The position numbers and the translations under genes are program-made. From Aquibacillus albus (lineage in GTDB: Bacteria; Bacillota; Bacilli; Bacillales; Amphibacillaceae), in the NCBI RefSeq assembly GCF_016908325.1, contig NZ_JAFBDR010000013.1, forward strand, positions 43,827 to 107,826: a DNA stretch of 64,000 nucleotides. The letters run 5' to 3'. Below, piece by piece: positions 47,706-59,076 of this stretch. The notes below the pieces were generated by a model. The model did not search any database. It had not been told where the DNA came from and worked only from the letters and a program-made list of their open reading frames with translations. Position 1 is the stretch's first letter. Every line of letters starts with the position of its first letter.

Positions 47706-48392
47706 GTGATAGGCAACAAGCAATTAATAACAATAAAGGGGACGCGAGACGGTCTTACATTATACATAGATGATTCGTGTTCCTTTGATGAGGTATTACA
47801 AGAATTAGAGCAAGTGCTGTCAACAAAATATACTGATAAAAATGATCCATTAATTACGGTTACCGTTCAATTGGGTAATCGTTATTTACATAAAAATCAA
47901 GAAGAGGAATTGAAAGAAATTATCCGGAAAAAAAATAAGTTAGTTGTACAATCCATTGAATCTAATGTAATAACGAAGGAACAAGCACTCAAGTGGAAAG
48001 AGGAAAGTGATATTAAAGTTATTAATAAAATTGTCCGTTCGGGGCAAGTGTTTGAAGTAAAAGGGGACCTTTTATTAATTGGAGATGTGAACCCAGGTGG
48101 GAAAATAATGGCGAGTGGGAATATTTTTGTATTAGGTAGTCTGCGCGGCGTTGCTCATGCTGGGTTTTATGGGAATAGAGAATCAGTTATTGTTGCTTCC
48201 TATATGCAACCAAGTCAACTCCGTATTGCTGATATGATTAGCCGTTCTCCAGATTATGAGTCAGATGGTGTGTACATGGAATGCGGCTTAATTGATGAAG
48301 AAAAGTCTAAAATAGTTATTGACCGACTTCAGGTTCTTTCACAAAAACGACCGGATTTAAACGGGTTTGAAAGGAGAATTTTAAATGGGTGA
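47706..48392 (+). CDS. minC: septum site-determining protein MinC
   Basis: An FtsZ polymerisation inhibitor. The 228-residue protein has the N-terminal FtsZ-binding domain (ITIKGTRDGLTLYIDDSCSFDEVL) and the C-terminal beta-helix (VKGDLLLIGDVNPGGKIMASGNIFVLGSLRGVAHAG). GTG 47706 follows GGGGTGA at 47692-47698; the open frame upstream (from 47676) starts at the repeat boundary without a ribosome binding site. It overlaps minD by 8 nt. Confidence 0.95.
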   Translation: MIGNKQLITIKGTRDGLTLYIDDSCSFDEVLQELEQVLSTKYTDKNDPLITVTVQLGNRYLHKNQEEELKEIIRKKNKLVVQSIESNVITKEQALKWKEESDIKVINKIVRSGQVFEVKGDLLLIGDVNPGGKIMASGNIFVLGSLRGVAHAGFYGNRESVIVASYMQPSQLRIADMISRSPDYESDGVYMECGLIDEEKSKIVIDRLQVLSQKRPDLNGFERRILNG

Positions 48393-49182
48393 GGCAATTG
48401 TTATTACTTCTGGTAAAGGTGGGGTTGGAAAAACAACAACAACAGCTAATTTAGGAACAGCCCTAGCATTATTAGAGAAGAAAGTTTGCTTAATTGACAC
48501 AGATATTGGTCTCCGAAATTTAGATGTAGTAATGGGCCTTGAAAACCGAATTATTTATGATATTGTTGATGTTGTTAAAAAGCGGTGTAAGCTTAATCAA
48601 GCGCTTATTAAAGACAAGCGATTTGAATGCTTGTATCTTTTGCCAGCTGCTCAAACAAGTGATAAATCGGAAGTTACCCCAGAAGGTATGGAAGAAATAA
48701 TTTCCGAATTAAAACAAGACTACGACTATATATTAATCGATTGTCCAGCTGGTATTGAGCAGGGTTACAAAAATGCTGTTGCGGGTGCAGATAAAGCTAT
48801 TGTTGTAACCACTCCTGAGAAATCTAGTGTGCGTGATGCTGATAGAATCATAGGGCTATTGGAACAAGAGGACGTTGATCCGCCGCATTTGATTGTTAAT
48901 AGAATTCGAAATCATATGGTAAAAAACGGGGATATGCTAGATGTAGATGAGATCGTTCAAATACTTTCAGTAGAATTGCTTGGAATTGTCGCGGATGATG
49001 ATGAAGTCATAAAGGCCTCCAATCATGGAGAGCCAGTAGCTTTTCAACCAAATACAAGAGCATCGATAGCATATCGAAATATAGCTAGGAGAATCCTAGG
49101 CGAATCAGTTCCGTTATTATCATTGGAAGACGAAAAGGGAATGTTCTCGAGGGTGAAAAAGTTTTTTGGTATGAAGTCATAA
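48385..49182 (+). CDS. minD: septum site-determining ATPase MinD
   Basis: A ParA-type ATPase that recruits MinC to the membrane. The deviant Walker A is SGKGGVGKTTTTANLG. Switch segment LIDCPAGIEQG is present. The C-terminal amphipathic membrane-targeting helix is FSRVKKFFGMKS. The length is 265 residues. Confidence 0.97.
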   Translation: MGEAIVITSGKGGVGKTTTTANLGTALALLEKKVCLIDTDIGLRNLDVVMGLENRIIYDIVDVVKKRCKLNQALIKDKRFECLYLLPAAQTSDKSEVTPEGMEEIISELKQDYDYILIDCPAGIEQGYKNAVAGADKAIVVTTPEKSSVRDADRIIGLLEQEDVDPPHLIVNRIRNHMVKNGDMLDVDEIVQILSVELLGIVADDDEVIKASNHGEPVAFQPNTRASIAYRNIARRILGESVPLLSLEDEKGMFSRVKKFFGMKS

Positions 49183-49195
49183 TAGATAAGTTATA

Positions 49196-49226
49196 AAAAG
49201 CCTCCTTCAAGAAAAGGAGGTTTTTC
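49196..49226 (+). terminator. terminator of minCD
   Basis: AAGCCTCCTT / AAGGAGGTTTTT: a 7-9 bp stem with a CAAGA loop and T run. Confidence 0.88.
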
Positions 49227-49332
49227 TATTACACTTTTAGAATTTAGAAGTTTTGTTGGTTGAAAGTATAAGTAAAACAATTGGACATATCAAAACTTCA
49301 ATTATTCTCTATCTACTTTCTTATGTTTCTTT

Positions 49333-49361
49333 GAATATCTTTCATTTTTACTTCATAGACT
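49333..49361 (+). promoter_or_regulatory. SigE-type promoter of spoIVFA-spoIVFB
   Basis: GAATATC (49333-49339), exactly 14 nt, CATAGACT (49354-49361). This matches the mother-cell SigE pattern (ATAT-type -35, 14 nt, CATAnAnT). The B. subtilis spoIVF operon is SigE-dependent. The promoter lies inside the upstream extension of the open frame, which supports a later translation start. Confidence 0.7.
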
Positions 49362-49396
49362 TGTACAAATATAACGTGAAGGAAAGTGAAGTGTAT

Positions 49397-50167
49397 ATGA
49401 GAAGAGACATTTATAAGGTACGAAAAAGTATTGCAAAAAGAAAAAGAGAAAAATCATTAACAAGCAATATGAGTGTTCCCAAAAAGAGCTTCGTTAACCA
49501 TGTCTTTCCTCAAGACGAAGAGAAGCACGGCTATATGCCTATTTCCGAATCGGTAAGTTCTAGCAAAAGCATGAAGGATACATTTGTTGCATCCTTTTTA
49601 ATGAAGAGCATCTTAGCAGCAGTCCTTTTTTTTGGTGTAGCTATATTCATGCGTATGGAAGGAGAATGGCTAAATACACCAAAACAATGGACAAGCAATG
49701 CATTAACGGAAGAGTTTCCGTTTGCTACTGTGAACGCATGGTATCAAAAGAAATTTGGATCAACATTAGCACTTACTCCTAACAACGGACAAAATAGCGA
49801 GAATCCAGCAACACTACCGGTCAATGGTACAGTTAGTCAGTCATTTGAAATGAATGGTGAAGGAATAATGATAAAGGCAGAAGGGGCAACGAAAGTTACC
49901 GCTGTAGAACAAGGTACGGTAATTTTTGCTGGGAATGATTCCAAAACAAATAAAACAGTTGTTATTCAACATCCAGATCGGAGTAAAACAATTTATGGAA
50001 ATTTATCATCTATTCATGTACATCACTATCAGTTTGTAGCAAGCAATGCTATTATCGGTGAATTTGAACCGTCAGAAGCTAATGCTAGTAATGTTTATTT
50101 TGCTATTGAAAAGGACAATCAATATCTTGATCCAGTAAAGGTGATGCAAGTTGATGAGCGTCCTTAA
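49397..50167 (+). CDS. spoIVFA: stage IV sporulation protein FA (regulator of SpoIVFB)
   Basis: It anchors and inhibits the SpoIVFB protease in the outer forespore membrane. The 256-residue form has a basic N-terminus (MRRDIYKVRKSIAKRKREK), one membrane segment at about 55-77 (SFLMKSILAAVLFFGVAIFM) and a C-terminal M23-like domain. That domain lacks the zinc-binding HxH pattern, consistent with a structural role. GTG 49391 is an alternative start. The frame is open back to 49253, but the SigE promoter lies inside that part. It overlaps spoIVFB. Confidence 0.88.
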   Translation: MRRDIYKVRKSIAKRKREKSLTSNMSVPKKSFVNHVFPQDEEKHGYMPISESVSSSKSMKDTFVASFLMKSILAAVLFFGVAIFMRMEGEWLNTPKQWTSNALTEEFPFATVNAWYQKKFGSTLALTPNNGQNSENPATLPVNGTVSQSFEMNGEGIMIKAEGATKVTAVEQGTVIFAGNDSKTNKTVVIQHPDRSKTIYGNLSSIHVHHYQFVASNAIIGEFEPSEANASNVYFAIEKDNQYLDPVKVMQVDERP

Positions 50168-51020
50168 GCTATTACCACCTTTATATATACATCCAGTCTT
50201 AGGCTTTTTTATTCTTATATCCATATTGACAGGGACATTTGTTGAATTAAGTTTTATTTTTTTAATTGTTATGTTTCATGAATTTGGCCATTATGTAGTT
50301 GCTAGATATTTCAGATGGAGAATAAGGAGAATTAATCTTTGGATTTTTGGAGGGGTCATGGAAACAGAAGAACATACAAGTAAGCCTATGAAACAAGAGC
50401 TTCTCATTACATTGGCGGGACCAGTTCAGCATATTTGGATTCACTTTCTTCTACTTTATTGTGCAGGAACCGGCTTTCTATCCCCCTCCATTACTGAATT
50501 AGCATTACAATTCAATATAACCATTCTGATTTTTAACTTATTGCCAATATGGCCATTAGACGGTGGTAAACTTCTAATGCTTTTTTTATCATCGTTTCTC
50601 CCTTATAAAACCGCACATTCAGCTATGATAATCTGTTCCGTTCTTTGCTTGTTGTGTACAACTAGTTTATTTTTTCTTTTTTATACCTATTCTATGAGTA
50701 CATTACTGCTACTGGGTTTTATCTTATGGGAAAATAGACTAGAATGGAAACGAAGGTATTATACGTTTATTCGCTTTTTATTGAATAGACAAATATATCT
50801 TAAAGAAATAAAAAGAGTTAGCCCGATCGTGGTTCATCCAGATCTTCCGCTTCGAAAAGTTTTTGCTTATTTCAGACGGAATTATCGTCATGACATTCAT
50901 GTGAAAGACAATTGGAATAGTCGGTCTTTAAAAATTGATGAGGAAGATTGTTTGCGTACATACTTTCGTTTGAAGCAGTACGAAATCACTGTAGGGGAAA
51001 TGACACGGTTACGGTATTAG
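50154..51020 (+). CDS. spoIVFB: SpoIVFB intramembrane metalloprotease (pro-SigK processing)
   Basis: A site-2 protease that releases active SigK. The zinc motif is HEFGH (H42, E43, H46). The second metal-site motif is NLLPIWPLDGGK. About six membrane segments and a C-terminal CBS-like region (VVHPDLPLRKVFAYFRRNYRHDIHV) are present. The length is 288 residues from ATG 50154; TTG 50151 is an alternative. It starts inside the end of spoIVFA. Confidence 0.94.
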   Translation: MSVLKLLPPLYIHPVLGFFILISILTGTFVELSFIFLIVMFHEFGHYVVARYFRWRIRRINLWIFGGVMETEEHTSKPMKQELLITLAGPVQHIWIHFLLLYCAGTGFLSPSITELALQFNITILIFNLLPIWPLDGGKLLMLFLSSFLPYKTAHSAMIICSVLCLLCTTSLFFLFYTYSMSTLLLLGFILWENRLEWKRRYYTFIRFLLNRQIYLKEIKRVSPIVVHPDLPLRKVFAYFRRNYRHDIHVKDNWNSRSLKIDEEDCLRTYFRLKQYEITVGEMTRLRY

Positions 51021-51036
51021 AAAAGAGTGATGAAAG

Positions 51037-52497
51037 ATGGTTTCCATTTATATCCAATCTCAAACAACGGAACGTGTTGCGATTATAGAAGAAGAAAAGC
51101 AAATAAAGGAATTAGTGATTGACCGGCCTGGTGTAAGGAATCAGGTCGGAAATATTTATTTTGGGAAAGTAAATTCAATTGAAAAGGGATTGCAAGCAGC
51201 TTTTATTGATATAGGTAATGAGAAGCTTGGTTTTTTGCAGAAGAAGGAAATACCAAGTGCTCGAGATGATAGCAATCCACCTATCGAATCACTGATAACA
51301 GAAGGACAGACAATCGTTGTTCAAATTATTAAAGATGCCTATGGTGAGAAAGGGCCACGTTTAACAGCGAATATCACGATTCCTGGGATAGATATTATAT
51401 ATTTGCCATTTGGTAATTATGTTGCAGCATCACGGAAGCTATCAGATGATGACCGTGGTCGTTTAAGTACGTATGTGAGTCGAATAAAGATTTTACAAGA
51501 GGGAGCAATTATTCGAACATCTGCAAAAAATCGTCCTGAGAAGGAAGTTGAACAAGAATTCATTAGCCTTCGAACACGTTGGCAAGAACTCGAAAAACAA
51601 AATAAAAGTAAGAAAGTCCCTTGTTGCCTTTTAGAGGATAAAACAGTTCCGGATCGAATCGTACGTAAATTTCCTCCATCATTGATTAAGACCATTTATA
51701 TCGATGATTTATCACTTGCTAATTACGTTCGAAAAACTTATCCAAATGTTAAAGAAAAAGTTAAGTGGCTGAATGATATTGAAAAACAATTGCCATATAG
51801 CATATATCGGTTAATGGAGGAGGTAGTTGCTCCAAAGGTCGTCACTTCTAAAGGGGTAGAAATTATTATTGAGCAAACAGAAGCAATGACGATTATCGAT
51901 GTAAATACTGCTACTTTTGCAGGAAGGTCAAACAAAGAACAGACCCTTGCAAAAGCGAATATACACGCAGCCGTTGAAATAGCGAAACAAGTCAGATTAA
52001 GGAATCTATCAGGCATTATTATCATTGACTTTATTAGCATGAAAATGGAAAGCCATCGAAAGAATATTATTGCAACTTTAAAAAAGGCATTCGCCAATGA
52101 CCCTATCCGATCTGAAATATATGGATTTACAAAGCTTGGCTTACTTGAGATGACAAGGAAACGAGAATTGGATACATTGCCTAATTTATTATTGGATAAA
52201 GACCAGAGTAAACAAAAATTTTCAAGGATTACGGAAGCTTATTTATTAGAGAGGGAGCTGTTAAGCTATCGTGGAAGTAATGTAGAAGCAATGCTTATAG
52301 AGATAAATCCTAAACTTTACCAAGTTTTTTTTCAATCCATATCCATAAAAAATGTAAAAGAGAAAGTTGGACAGGAAGTGTATATGGTAAAAGCGAAAGG
52401 GATTGAGTCGTACCGTGTAAAATTGGCGGGTAGTATTGCTTTGATAAATGAGCAAGTATCTAGAATTTCTAGCGACGCTATTGACAAAGTTTTTTAA
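51037..52497 (+). CDS. rng: RNase E/G-family endoribonuclease
   Basis: A 486-residue ribonuclease of the RNase E/G family. The S1-like RNA-binding domain is at about 35-120 ([23 protein letters not shown]). The catalytic DNase-I-like part has [12 protein letters not shown] and IIIIDFISM with the metal-binding aspartates. The usual CPxC zinc-link is not evident; the protein ends at about 486. B. subtilis lacks this enzyme and relies on RNase Y/J, but some other bacilli keep it at this place before rplU. It is 16 nt after spoIVFB. Confidence 0.93.
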   Translation: MVSIYIQSQTTERVAIIEEEKQIKELVIDRPGVRNQVGNIYFGKVNSIEKGLQAAFIDIGNEKLGFLQKKEIPSARDDSNPPIESLITEGQTIVVQIIKDAYGEKGPRLTANITIPGIDIIYLPFGNYVAASRKLSDDDRGRLSTYVSRIKILQEGAIIRTSAKNRPEKEVEQEFISLRTRWQELEKQNKSKKVPCCLLEDKTVPDRIVRKFPPSLIKTIYIDDLSLANYVRKTYPNVKEKVKWLNDIEKQLPYSIYRLMEEVVAPKVVTSKGVEIIIEQTEAMTIIDVNTATFAGRSNKEQTLAKANIHAAVEIAKQVRLRNLSGIIIIDFISMKMESHRKNIIATLKKAFANDPIRSEIYGFTKLGLLEMTRKRELDTLPNLLLDKDQSKQKFSRITEAYLLERELLSYRGSNVEAMLIEINPKLYQVFFQSISIKNVKEKVGQEVYMVKAKGIESYRVKLAGSIALINEQVSRISSDAIDKVF

Positions 52498-52510
52498 TTT
52501 ATGGTAATAT
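52481..52510 (+). promoter_or_regulatory. promoter of rplU-prp-rpmA
   Basis: A perfect TTGACA (52481-52486), an 18-nt spacer and TAATAT (52505-52510), starting inside the 3' end of rng. Confidence 0.7.
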
Positions 52511-52516
52511 TAATCC

Positions 52517-52622
52517 GTTATTTGTAGTAGCACCCGTTACTACAACCGCACAGAACAGGTTATTAAGCTATAATTATAGCACCTGTATGGCGAGTCTTAG
52601 TCTTAGAGGAGGTGCATATAGT
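52517..52622 (+). ncRNA. L21 (rplU) ribosomal protein leader RNA
   Basis: The 5' untranslated region folds into GTAGTA/TACTAC (52524-52543) and a longer CAGGT...ACCTG hairpin (52556-52585) whose interior is the perfect palindrome GCTATAATTATAGC. GAGGAGGTG follows. This fits the position and shape of the L21 leader known in bacilli, thought to give autoregulation. Confidence 0.6.
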
Positions 52623-52931
52623 ATGTACGCTATTATTGAAACTGGTGGTAAGCAAGTGAAAGTTGAAGAAGGCCAAGCTATCTTTGTAGAAAAACTTGAT
52701 GGATTTGCTGGGGATTCAGTAACTTTCGATAAAGTGCTTGTTGTTGGAGGAGAAGATGTAAAAGTCGGCTCTCCGTACGTTGATGGTGCTTCAGTAACTG
52801 CTAAAGTTGAGAAGCAAGGCCGTCAGAAGAAAGTAACTGTTTTCAAATATAAGCCAAAGAAAAACTACCATCGTAAACAAGGTCATCGTCAGCCGTATAC
52901 CAAACTTACAATTGAAAAAATTAATGCGTAA
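52623..52931 (+). CDS. rplU: 50S ribosomal protein L21
   Basis: 102 residues starting [18 protein letters not shown], with the C-terminal [21 protein letters not shown] rRNA-binding tail. ATG 52623 follows AGGAGGTG. It is the first gene of the L21-Prp-L27 operon. Confidence 0.98.
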   Translation: MYAIIETGGKQVKVEEGQAIFVEKLDGFAGDSVTFDKVLVVGGEDVKVGSPYVDGASVTAKVEKQGRQKKVTVFKYKPKKNYHRKQGHRQPYTKLTIEKINA

Positions 52932-52943
52932 GGTTAGTACAGA

Positions 52944-53581
<638 letters not shown>

Positions 53582-53595
53582 TGAAAAAACTTAAA

Positions 53596-53628
53596 GGACT
53601 CTAGCCTTTGTGGTTAGAGTTCTTTTTA
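53596..53628 (+). terminator. terminator of rplU-prp-rpmA
   Basis: GGACTCTAGCC pairs with GGTTAGAGTTC over 11 pairs and is followed by TTTTT. Confidence 0.85.
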
Positions 53629-53635
53629 ATTTTAT

Positions 53636-53890
53636 AGGAAATTATAAAATGTCTGGTTTGTGGTTAAATGGTGTAGGTTAGCGACGTCCAGCTCCAGCGC
53701 CCAGCGACTAGTGAGACTTCCCTCACCTCCGTACGATAATTCAACATCGGTTCCAACTTAAGGAAGGCCGACTAAAACCGGGCTTTGCGCCCAACGTCGG
53801 CATACCCCTATGAAGGGGCATGTTTCCTTTATCTCCTGCGGTTCTGTCCAGTCCATACGTCACTACCAGGGCGCTTGCGCTTTTGTTCTT
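53636..53890 (+). repeat. ~255-nt dispersed repeat, family C (long form)
   Basis: Nearly identical to 26114-26316 on both sides, but it contains about 70 extra nt after CATCGGTT. The insert forms two stable hairpins: GCCGAC/GTCGGC with an inner GGGC/GCCC, and CCCCT/AGGGG. In the short form this place holds a small TTCACTTTGTTCACC stem. It follows the rpmA terminator, just as the other copy follows the hem terminator. It contains no gene. Confidence 0.85.
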
Positions 53891-53950
53891 TAATTGTTTT
53901 CGTAATTGTTCAACAATTTTGTTATTATTAATTATGTCATCCTTTTAGAG

Positions 53951-53984
53951 GTTTGAACGTGCACTTTAAGAGGACACTTCAAAC
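53951..53984 (+). repeat. inverted repeat upstream of spo0B
   Basis: GTTTGAACGTG / CACTTCAAAC forms a 10-bp stem with one bulge. It is followed by A residues, so it is not a plus-strand terminator. It may be an operator or pause site. Confidence 0.4.
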
Positions 53985-54043
53985 AAAAAATTTTTACAGT
54001 ATACAACGCTATAATTTTTTTCAAACATAGGGGGCAGTGTCAA

Positions 54044-54586
54044 TTGATGAAGGAAGAGGATATGATTGATCTTTTGCGCCACTACCGGCATGATTGGTTG
54101 AATGAAGTTCAATTATTAATGGGCTATTCATCTATGGGGAAGTTGGACAAAGTACAAGATAAATTAAAGGAAGTCATAGAAGGGGCAAACAAAGAACGTA
54201 ATTTAGATCGTTTATCTATTCCTAAAACTGCTATTTGGCTTATTAGTTTTAATTGGAGATATGATAACTTTCGAATGGATTATCAAGTGGAGACAAACAA
54301 TAACCTTGCATCCTATGACGATCAAATACATAATCAACTAGAAAGACTAATAAAATTATTTTCTTCACAAAGTGATGAGATGGAACTTTATCATGTCAAG
54401 ATTGTTATTAAGGAAAGTACCAATAAAAAAGGAGCAACAGAATTAGTGCTCTCGATAAGCGGAACTTTTTCACACATAGAAATTTTAGAAAAAGAATTAG
54501 TAGAAAATCAACAACTACATAAAGTAAACCTATCTCCATTATCGAATAAAAAAATCCAATGTACAATGACGTATATTTGCAACTAA
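54044..54586 (+). CDS. spo0B: sporulation initiation phosphotransferase Spo0B
   Basis: It relays phosphate from Spo0F to Spo0A. The 180-residue protein has the phospho-acceptor histidine in YRHDWLNEVQL (H16 here, equivalent to H30 in B. subtilis). A long helical hairpin (GKLDKVQDKLKEVIEGANKER) follows. The C-terminal half resembles a degenerate histidine-kinase ATPase fold. TTG 54044 or ATG 54047 is the start, after GGGGGC. obg follows 15 nt later; spo0B-obg is the conserved pair. Confidence 0.93.
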   Translation: MMKEEDMIDLLRHYRHDWLNEVQLLMGYSSMGKLDKVQDKLKEVIEGANKERNLDRLSIPKTAIWLISFNWRYDNFRMDYQVETNNNLASYDDQIHNQLERLIKLFSSQSDEMELYHVKIVIKESTNKKGATELVLSISGTFSHIEILEKELVENQQLHKVNLSPLSNKKIQCTMTYICN

Positions 54587-55882
<1,296 letters not shown>

Positions 55883-55987
55883 GTATAGTGGAAGATTGTG
55901 TTAAGGACGTCTTTTTGGCTAGTTTCTCTTTAGCAAAAAGACGTTGTTAACGACATCATTCGATCGTTTGTTTAAAGGGGAGTACAA

Positions 55988-56437
55988 ATGGAAAAAAAAG
56001 ATGAGAAGTTTTATTTAATCCGTAGTGATTTTTTGTCCGAATCAATGCGAAAAACAATAGAAGCTAAGGAACTACTCGAACGAGGAAAAGTAGACTCGAT
56101 AGCGGAAGCTGTAAAGCAATTGAATTTATCACGAAGCGCATTTTATAAATATAGAGATGCTGTCTTTCCTTTCCAAAAGATGGTTAAAGAAAAAATGATC
56201 ACACTTTTTTTTCACCTAGAAGATCGAACAGGGACTTTGTCTAAATTACTTGCAACTGTAGCTGGTGCAGGTGGAAATATTTTAACCATTCATCAAACGA
56301 TTCCACTACAAGGGAAAGCAAACGTGACCATTTCATTAAATACAGCTGGAATGGCAATAAGTATAGATACATTGTTGCAAGAATTGACACAATTAGACTT
56401 TGTAGATAAAGTAGAAATCTTAAGTACAGGGGCTTAG
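55988..56437 (+). CDS. pheB: ACT-domain protein PheB
   Basis: 149 residues: an N-terminal DNA-binding-like helix-turn-helix region ([26 protein letters not shown]) and a C-terminal ACT domain ([36 protein letters not shown]). ACT domains bind amino acids. It is co-transcribed with pheA (16-nt gap) and likely has a regulatory role in aromatic amino acid synthesis, but the exact function is not established. Confidence 0.88.
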   Translation: MEKKDEKFYLIRSDFLSESMRKTIEAKELLERGKVDSIAEAVKQLNLSRSAFYKYRDAVFPFQKMVKEKMITLFFHLEDRTGTLSKLLATVAGAGGNILTIHQTIPLQGKANVTISLNTAGMAISIDTLLQELTQLDFVDKVEILSTGA

Positions 56438-56453
56438 ACAGGGGGAGAAATAG

Positions 56454-57326
56454 ATGAAACACAGAATTGGTTACCTAGGACCTAAAGGAACTTTTACAAA
56501 AGTAGCAGTAGATGCCCTTTTTAACGGAGAGGATAAAGTAAGCTACAAAACAATTCCTGAGTGTATTGATGCAGTTGACCAAGGAAATATAAATTATGGT
56601 GTACTACCATTGGAGAATGCATTAGAAGGATCCGTCAACTTAACGATTGACTATATTATTCAAAAAAAACGACTAAAAATAATTAGTGAGATTATTGTTC
56701 CGATTCGACAGCACTTAATGGTTCATCCATCAAATCAAACAAGCTGGGAAGACCTAAATTGTGTGTATTCCCATCCGCATGCCATTGCCCAATGCCATCG
56801 ATTCCTTCATACAGAAATGAAGCATGCAAAAACGGAATATTTGTCTTCTACTGGTGCAGCTGCTGATTATGTTAGTCAACATGAGGAGCTTAACATTGGA
56901 GCAATTGGTAATCATTTAGCAGCAGAGGAATATGGCTTATCTATCGTGAAACGGGATATTCATGATTTCCAAAATAATCATACTCGTTTTGTTGTATTGC
57001 ATAAAGGCGATTCAGAGCATTATTCAAAAAGGCTGGAAGTGAAGGGGTACAAAACAACATTAATGATTACGTTACCTTCTGATGATCATCCTGGTGCACT
57101 TCATCAGGTGTTGTCTGCGTTTGCTTGGCGAAATTTAAACTTGTCAAAAATAGAGTCAAGACCGATGAAAACAGGGTTAGGTAACTATTTTTTCTTAGTT
57201 GACATTGAGCAAAAAATTGATAATATTCTAATTCCCAATGCCATTCAGGAGTTGGAAACACTAGGATGTACAGTAGAAATTCTCGGTAGCTATCCGTATT
57301 TTTTATATAATGGCTTATCCATTTAA
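56454..57326 (+). CDS. pheA: prephenate dehydratase
   Basis: It converts prephenate to phenylpyruvate for phenylalanine synthesis. The 290-residue monofunctional enzyme has YLGPKGTF at the start, the NHTRFVVL catalytic threonine motif and a C-terminal ACT domain with the phenylalanine-binding ESRP motif (LSKIESRPMKTGLGNYFF). The pheB-pheA order is conserved. Confidence 0.97.
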   Translation: MKHRIGYLGPKGTFTKVAVDALFNGEDKVSYKTIPECIDAVDQGNINYGVLPLENALEGSVNLTIDYIIQKKRLKIISEIIVPIRQHLMVHPSNQTSWEDLNCVYSHPHAIAQCHRFLHTEMKHAKTEYLSSTGAAADYVSQHEELNIGAIGNHLAAEEYGLSIVKRDIHDFQNNHTRFVVLHKGDSEHYSKRLEVKGYKTTLMITLPSDDHPGALHQVLSAFAWRNLNLSKIESRPMKTGLGNYFFLVDIEQKIDNILIPNAIQELETLGCTVEILGSYPYFLYNGLSI

Positions 57327-57334
57327 GGACGGCA

Positions 57335-57378
57335 AAAAAGAGGTCCATTCTCATACAAATGGAGGGAATGGACCTTTA
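57335..57378 (-). terminator. terminator of nifS-niaR, shared with pheA
   Basis: AGGTCCATTC / GAATGGACCT is a perfect 10-bp stem. On the minus strand it is followed by CTTTTTTG, giving a good terminator; on the plus strand only TTT follows. It overlaps the niaR stop codon. Confidence 0.8.
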
Positions 57379-57912
57379 TGATTCAATGATAATTCCTGCA
57401 CGATCAAGAGCATTAAAAGCCAAATCTAACTTTTCTTCAGTATCTGCAGTTATTGTGTGTAAGTGAATACCACCTGTTAATTGTAAAAGATATGGAGAAT
57501 TTGTTTCTTTAATTCTTTGAATAAATTGATCTACCTCTTTGCGATTACTTACCATAATGGATGCCTCTAAATCCCCATATACAGGATGTTCGATAAAAAC
57601 GTTTTTAACGGTAACCCCATGATCAACAACTAGTTCTAGTTCTTTTCTAGTTTCTTCTGGTGTGTGTTTACAAGCAATCACTCGTTCGAATTGCTTTGGT
57701 TTATTTTGTTTCATATACATATACCCCTGACTTGTAGCCAGAATTGGTTCATTTCTAGCCTTTAACAAAGAGATATCTTGAACAATTACCTGTCTACTGA
57801 CATTCGTTCTATCTGCAAGTTCTCCACCAGTCATTGGTGTATTGCTTTCTTTTAGCCATTTTAAAATAAGCTCCTTTCGATCCTTACCTAATACTTTATC
57901 TTTCTTACACAT
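57376..57912 (-). CDS. niaR: NAD biosynthesis repressor NiaR (3H domain)
   Basis: 178 residues with an N-terminal HTH_11 domain (PMTGGELADRTNVSRQVIVQDISLLKARNEPILA) and a C-terminal 3H domain with conserved histidines (VIACKHTPEE, VDHGVTVKNVFIEHPVYGDL, GGIHLHTI) that bind nicotinate. It represses nad genes when nicotinic acid is available. It is transcribed with nifS (8-nt overlap), opposite to nadBCA. Confidence 0.94.
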   Translation of the reverse strand: MCKKDKVLGKDRKELILKWLKESNTPMTGGELADRTNVSRQVIVQDISLLKARNEPILATSQGYMYMKQNKPKQFERVIACKHTPEETRKELELVVDHGVTVKNVFIEHPVYGDLEASIMVSNRKEVDQFIQRIKETNSPYLLQLTGGIHLHTITADTEEKLDLAFNALDRAGIIIES

Positions 57913-59041
57913 TGGTTGTTAGTCCTTTCTTTTGGTTTGATTGGATAATGGACTCACATACGTTAACAACTCTATCCATTTGTTCACTAGTTGTTTGTTT
58001 TCCTAGTGATAGACGAATAAATTGTTTGGCTCGCTCTGGAGATTTTCCAATTGCCAATAATGTTTTTGACGGTTCCTGTTGTCCAACTGTACAGGCACTA
58101 CCTGTTGATACTGCAATTCCATTCCGGTTAAACTCCAGCATCGAATAGTCCCCTTGCATGTTATTTACAAATAAACCAATAATGTTAGGTAATTGCTGGT
58201 TACATTGAATGATTTCAACGTTTAATCTGCGTTTTTTAATCTGATCAACAAATTGTTGTCGAATTCGTGATAATCGTTGTTGCTCCTGCTCCATATTATG
58301 TGTTTCCTGTTGTGAAGCTGATACAAATGCAGCAATGCCTGGGACATCCATGGTGCCTGGACGAATGTTAGAAATGTATTTAGATAGGTTTAATGAGGGA
58401 TGAAGATATATTGCTCCTACACCTTTAGGTCCATAAATCTTATGGCTAGATATAGAAACACTATCTAAATAAAAGGATTCTACCTGAATAGGTAATTTAC
58501 AAAAAGTTTGGACACAATCACTGTGAAATAAAATTCCCTTGTTATGAAGCAGCTGTCCAATTTCCTCAAGAGGCTGAACCGCTCCGATTTCAGAATTAGC
58601 ATGTTGAATAGAAACCAACACTGTTTCGTCGCAGATAGATTCGTTGAGCTGATGAATATTTACTACCCCGGTTTGATCTACCGGTAAATAGGTAATCTCA
58701 TATCCACAATCGGTTTTTAAGTAATCAAAATAATTGATTAAGGATGAATGTTCCATTCTAGTTGTAATAATATGATTACCTTTAGCGTTCGCAGCATGTA
58801 ACAACGATTTAACTGCTAATACATTCGATTCAGACCCGCCACTAGTGAAAAAAATCCCTCTTGATTGACCATGTATTAGTTTTGCAAGCTCTTCTTTACA
58901 CTGCTCTAAAAGGGCTTTAGAAGTAGTACCTGCATCATGTAAACTATTGGAATTACCGAAGAAGCGTTGTGAAACTTCTGTATATACTTGTAATGCATGT
59001 TCATTCATTGGAGTAGTTGCCGCGTAATCTAAGTATATCAT
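57905..59041 (-). CDS. nifS: cysteine desulfurase NifS (for the NadA iron-sulfur cluster)
   Basis: A PLP-dependent desulfurase of 378 residues. The N-terminus is MIYLDYAATTPMN. The PLP lysine is in SVSISSHKIYGPKGVGAIYL. The active-site cysteine is in STGSACTVGQQEPSKTL. ATG 59041 follows AAAGGAAAAG on the minus strand; the longer open frame upstream reads into a repeat. In B. subtilis the equivalent NifS supplies sulfur to NadA, matching the neighbouring genes. Confidence 0.94.
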   Translation of the reverse strand: MIYLDYAATTPMNEHALQVYTEVSQRFFGNSNSLHDAGTTSKALLEQCKEELAKLIHGQSRGIFFTSGGSESNVLAVKSLLHAANAKGNHIITTRMEHSSLINYFDYLKTDCGYEITYLPVDQTGVVNIHQLNESICDETVLVSIQHANSEIGAVQPLEEIGQLLHNKGILFHSDCVQTFCKLPIQVESFYLDSVSISSHKIYGPKGVGAIYLHPSLNLSKYISNIRPGTMDVPGIAAFVSASQQETHNMEQEQQRLSRIRQQFVDQIKKRRLNVEIIQCNQQLPNIIGLFVNNMQGDYSMLEFNRNGIAVSTGSACTVGQQEPSKTLLAIGKSPERAKQFIRLSLGKQTTSEQMDRVVNVCESIIQSNQKKGLTTNV

Positions 59042-59076
59042 GATACTTTTCCTTTCTTTTAACAAAAGTTTTTTAC

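Noticed and set aside
49253..49396. 48-residue N-terminal extension of SpoIVFA
   Set aside because: The SigE-type promoter lies inside this stretch and a short basic N-terminus fits the family; no ribosome binding site at 49253.
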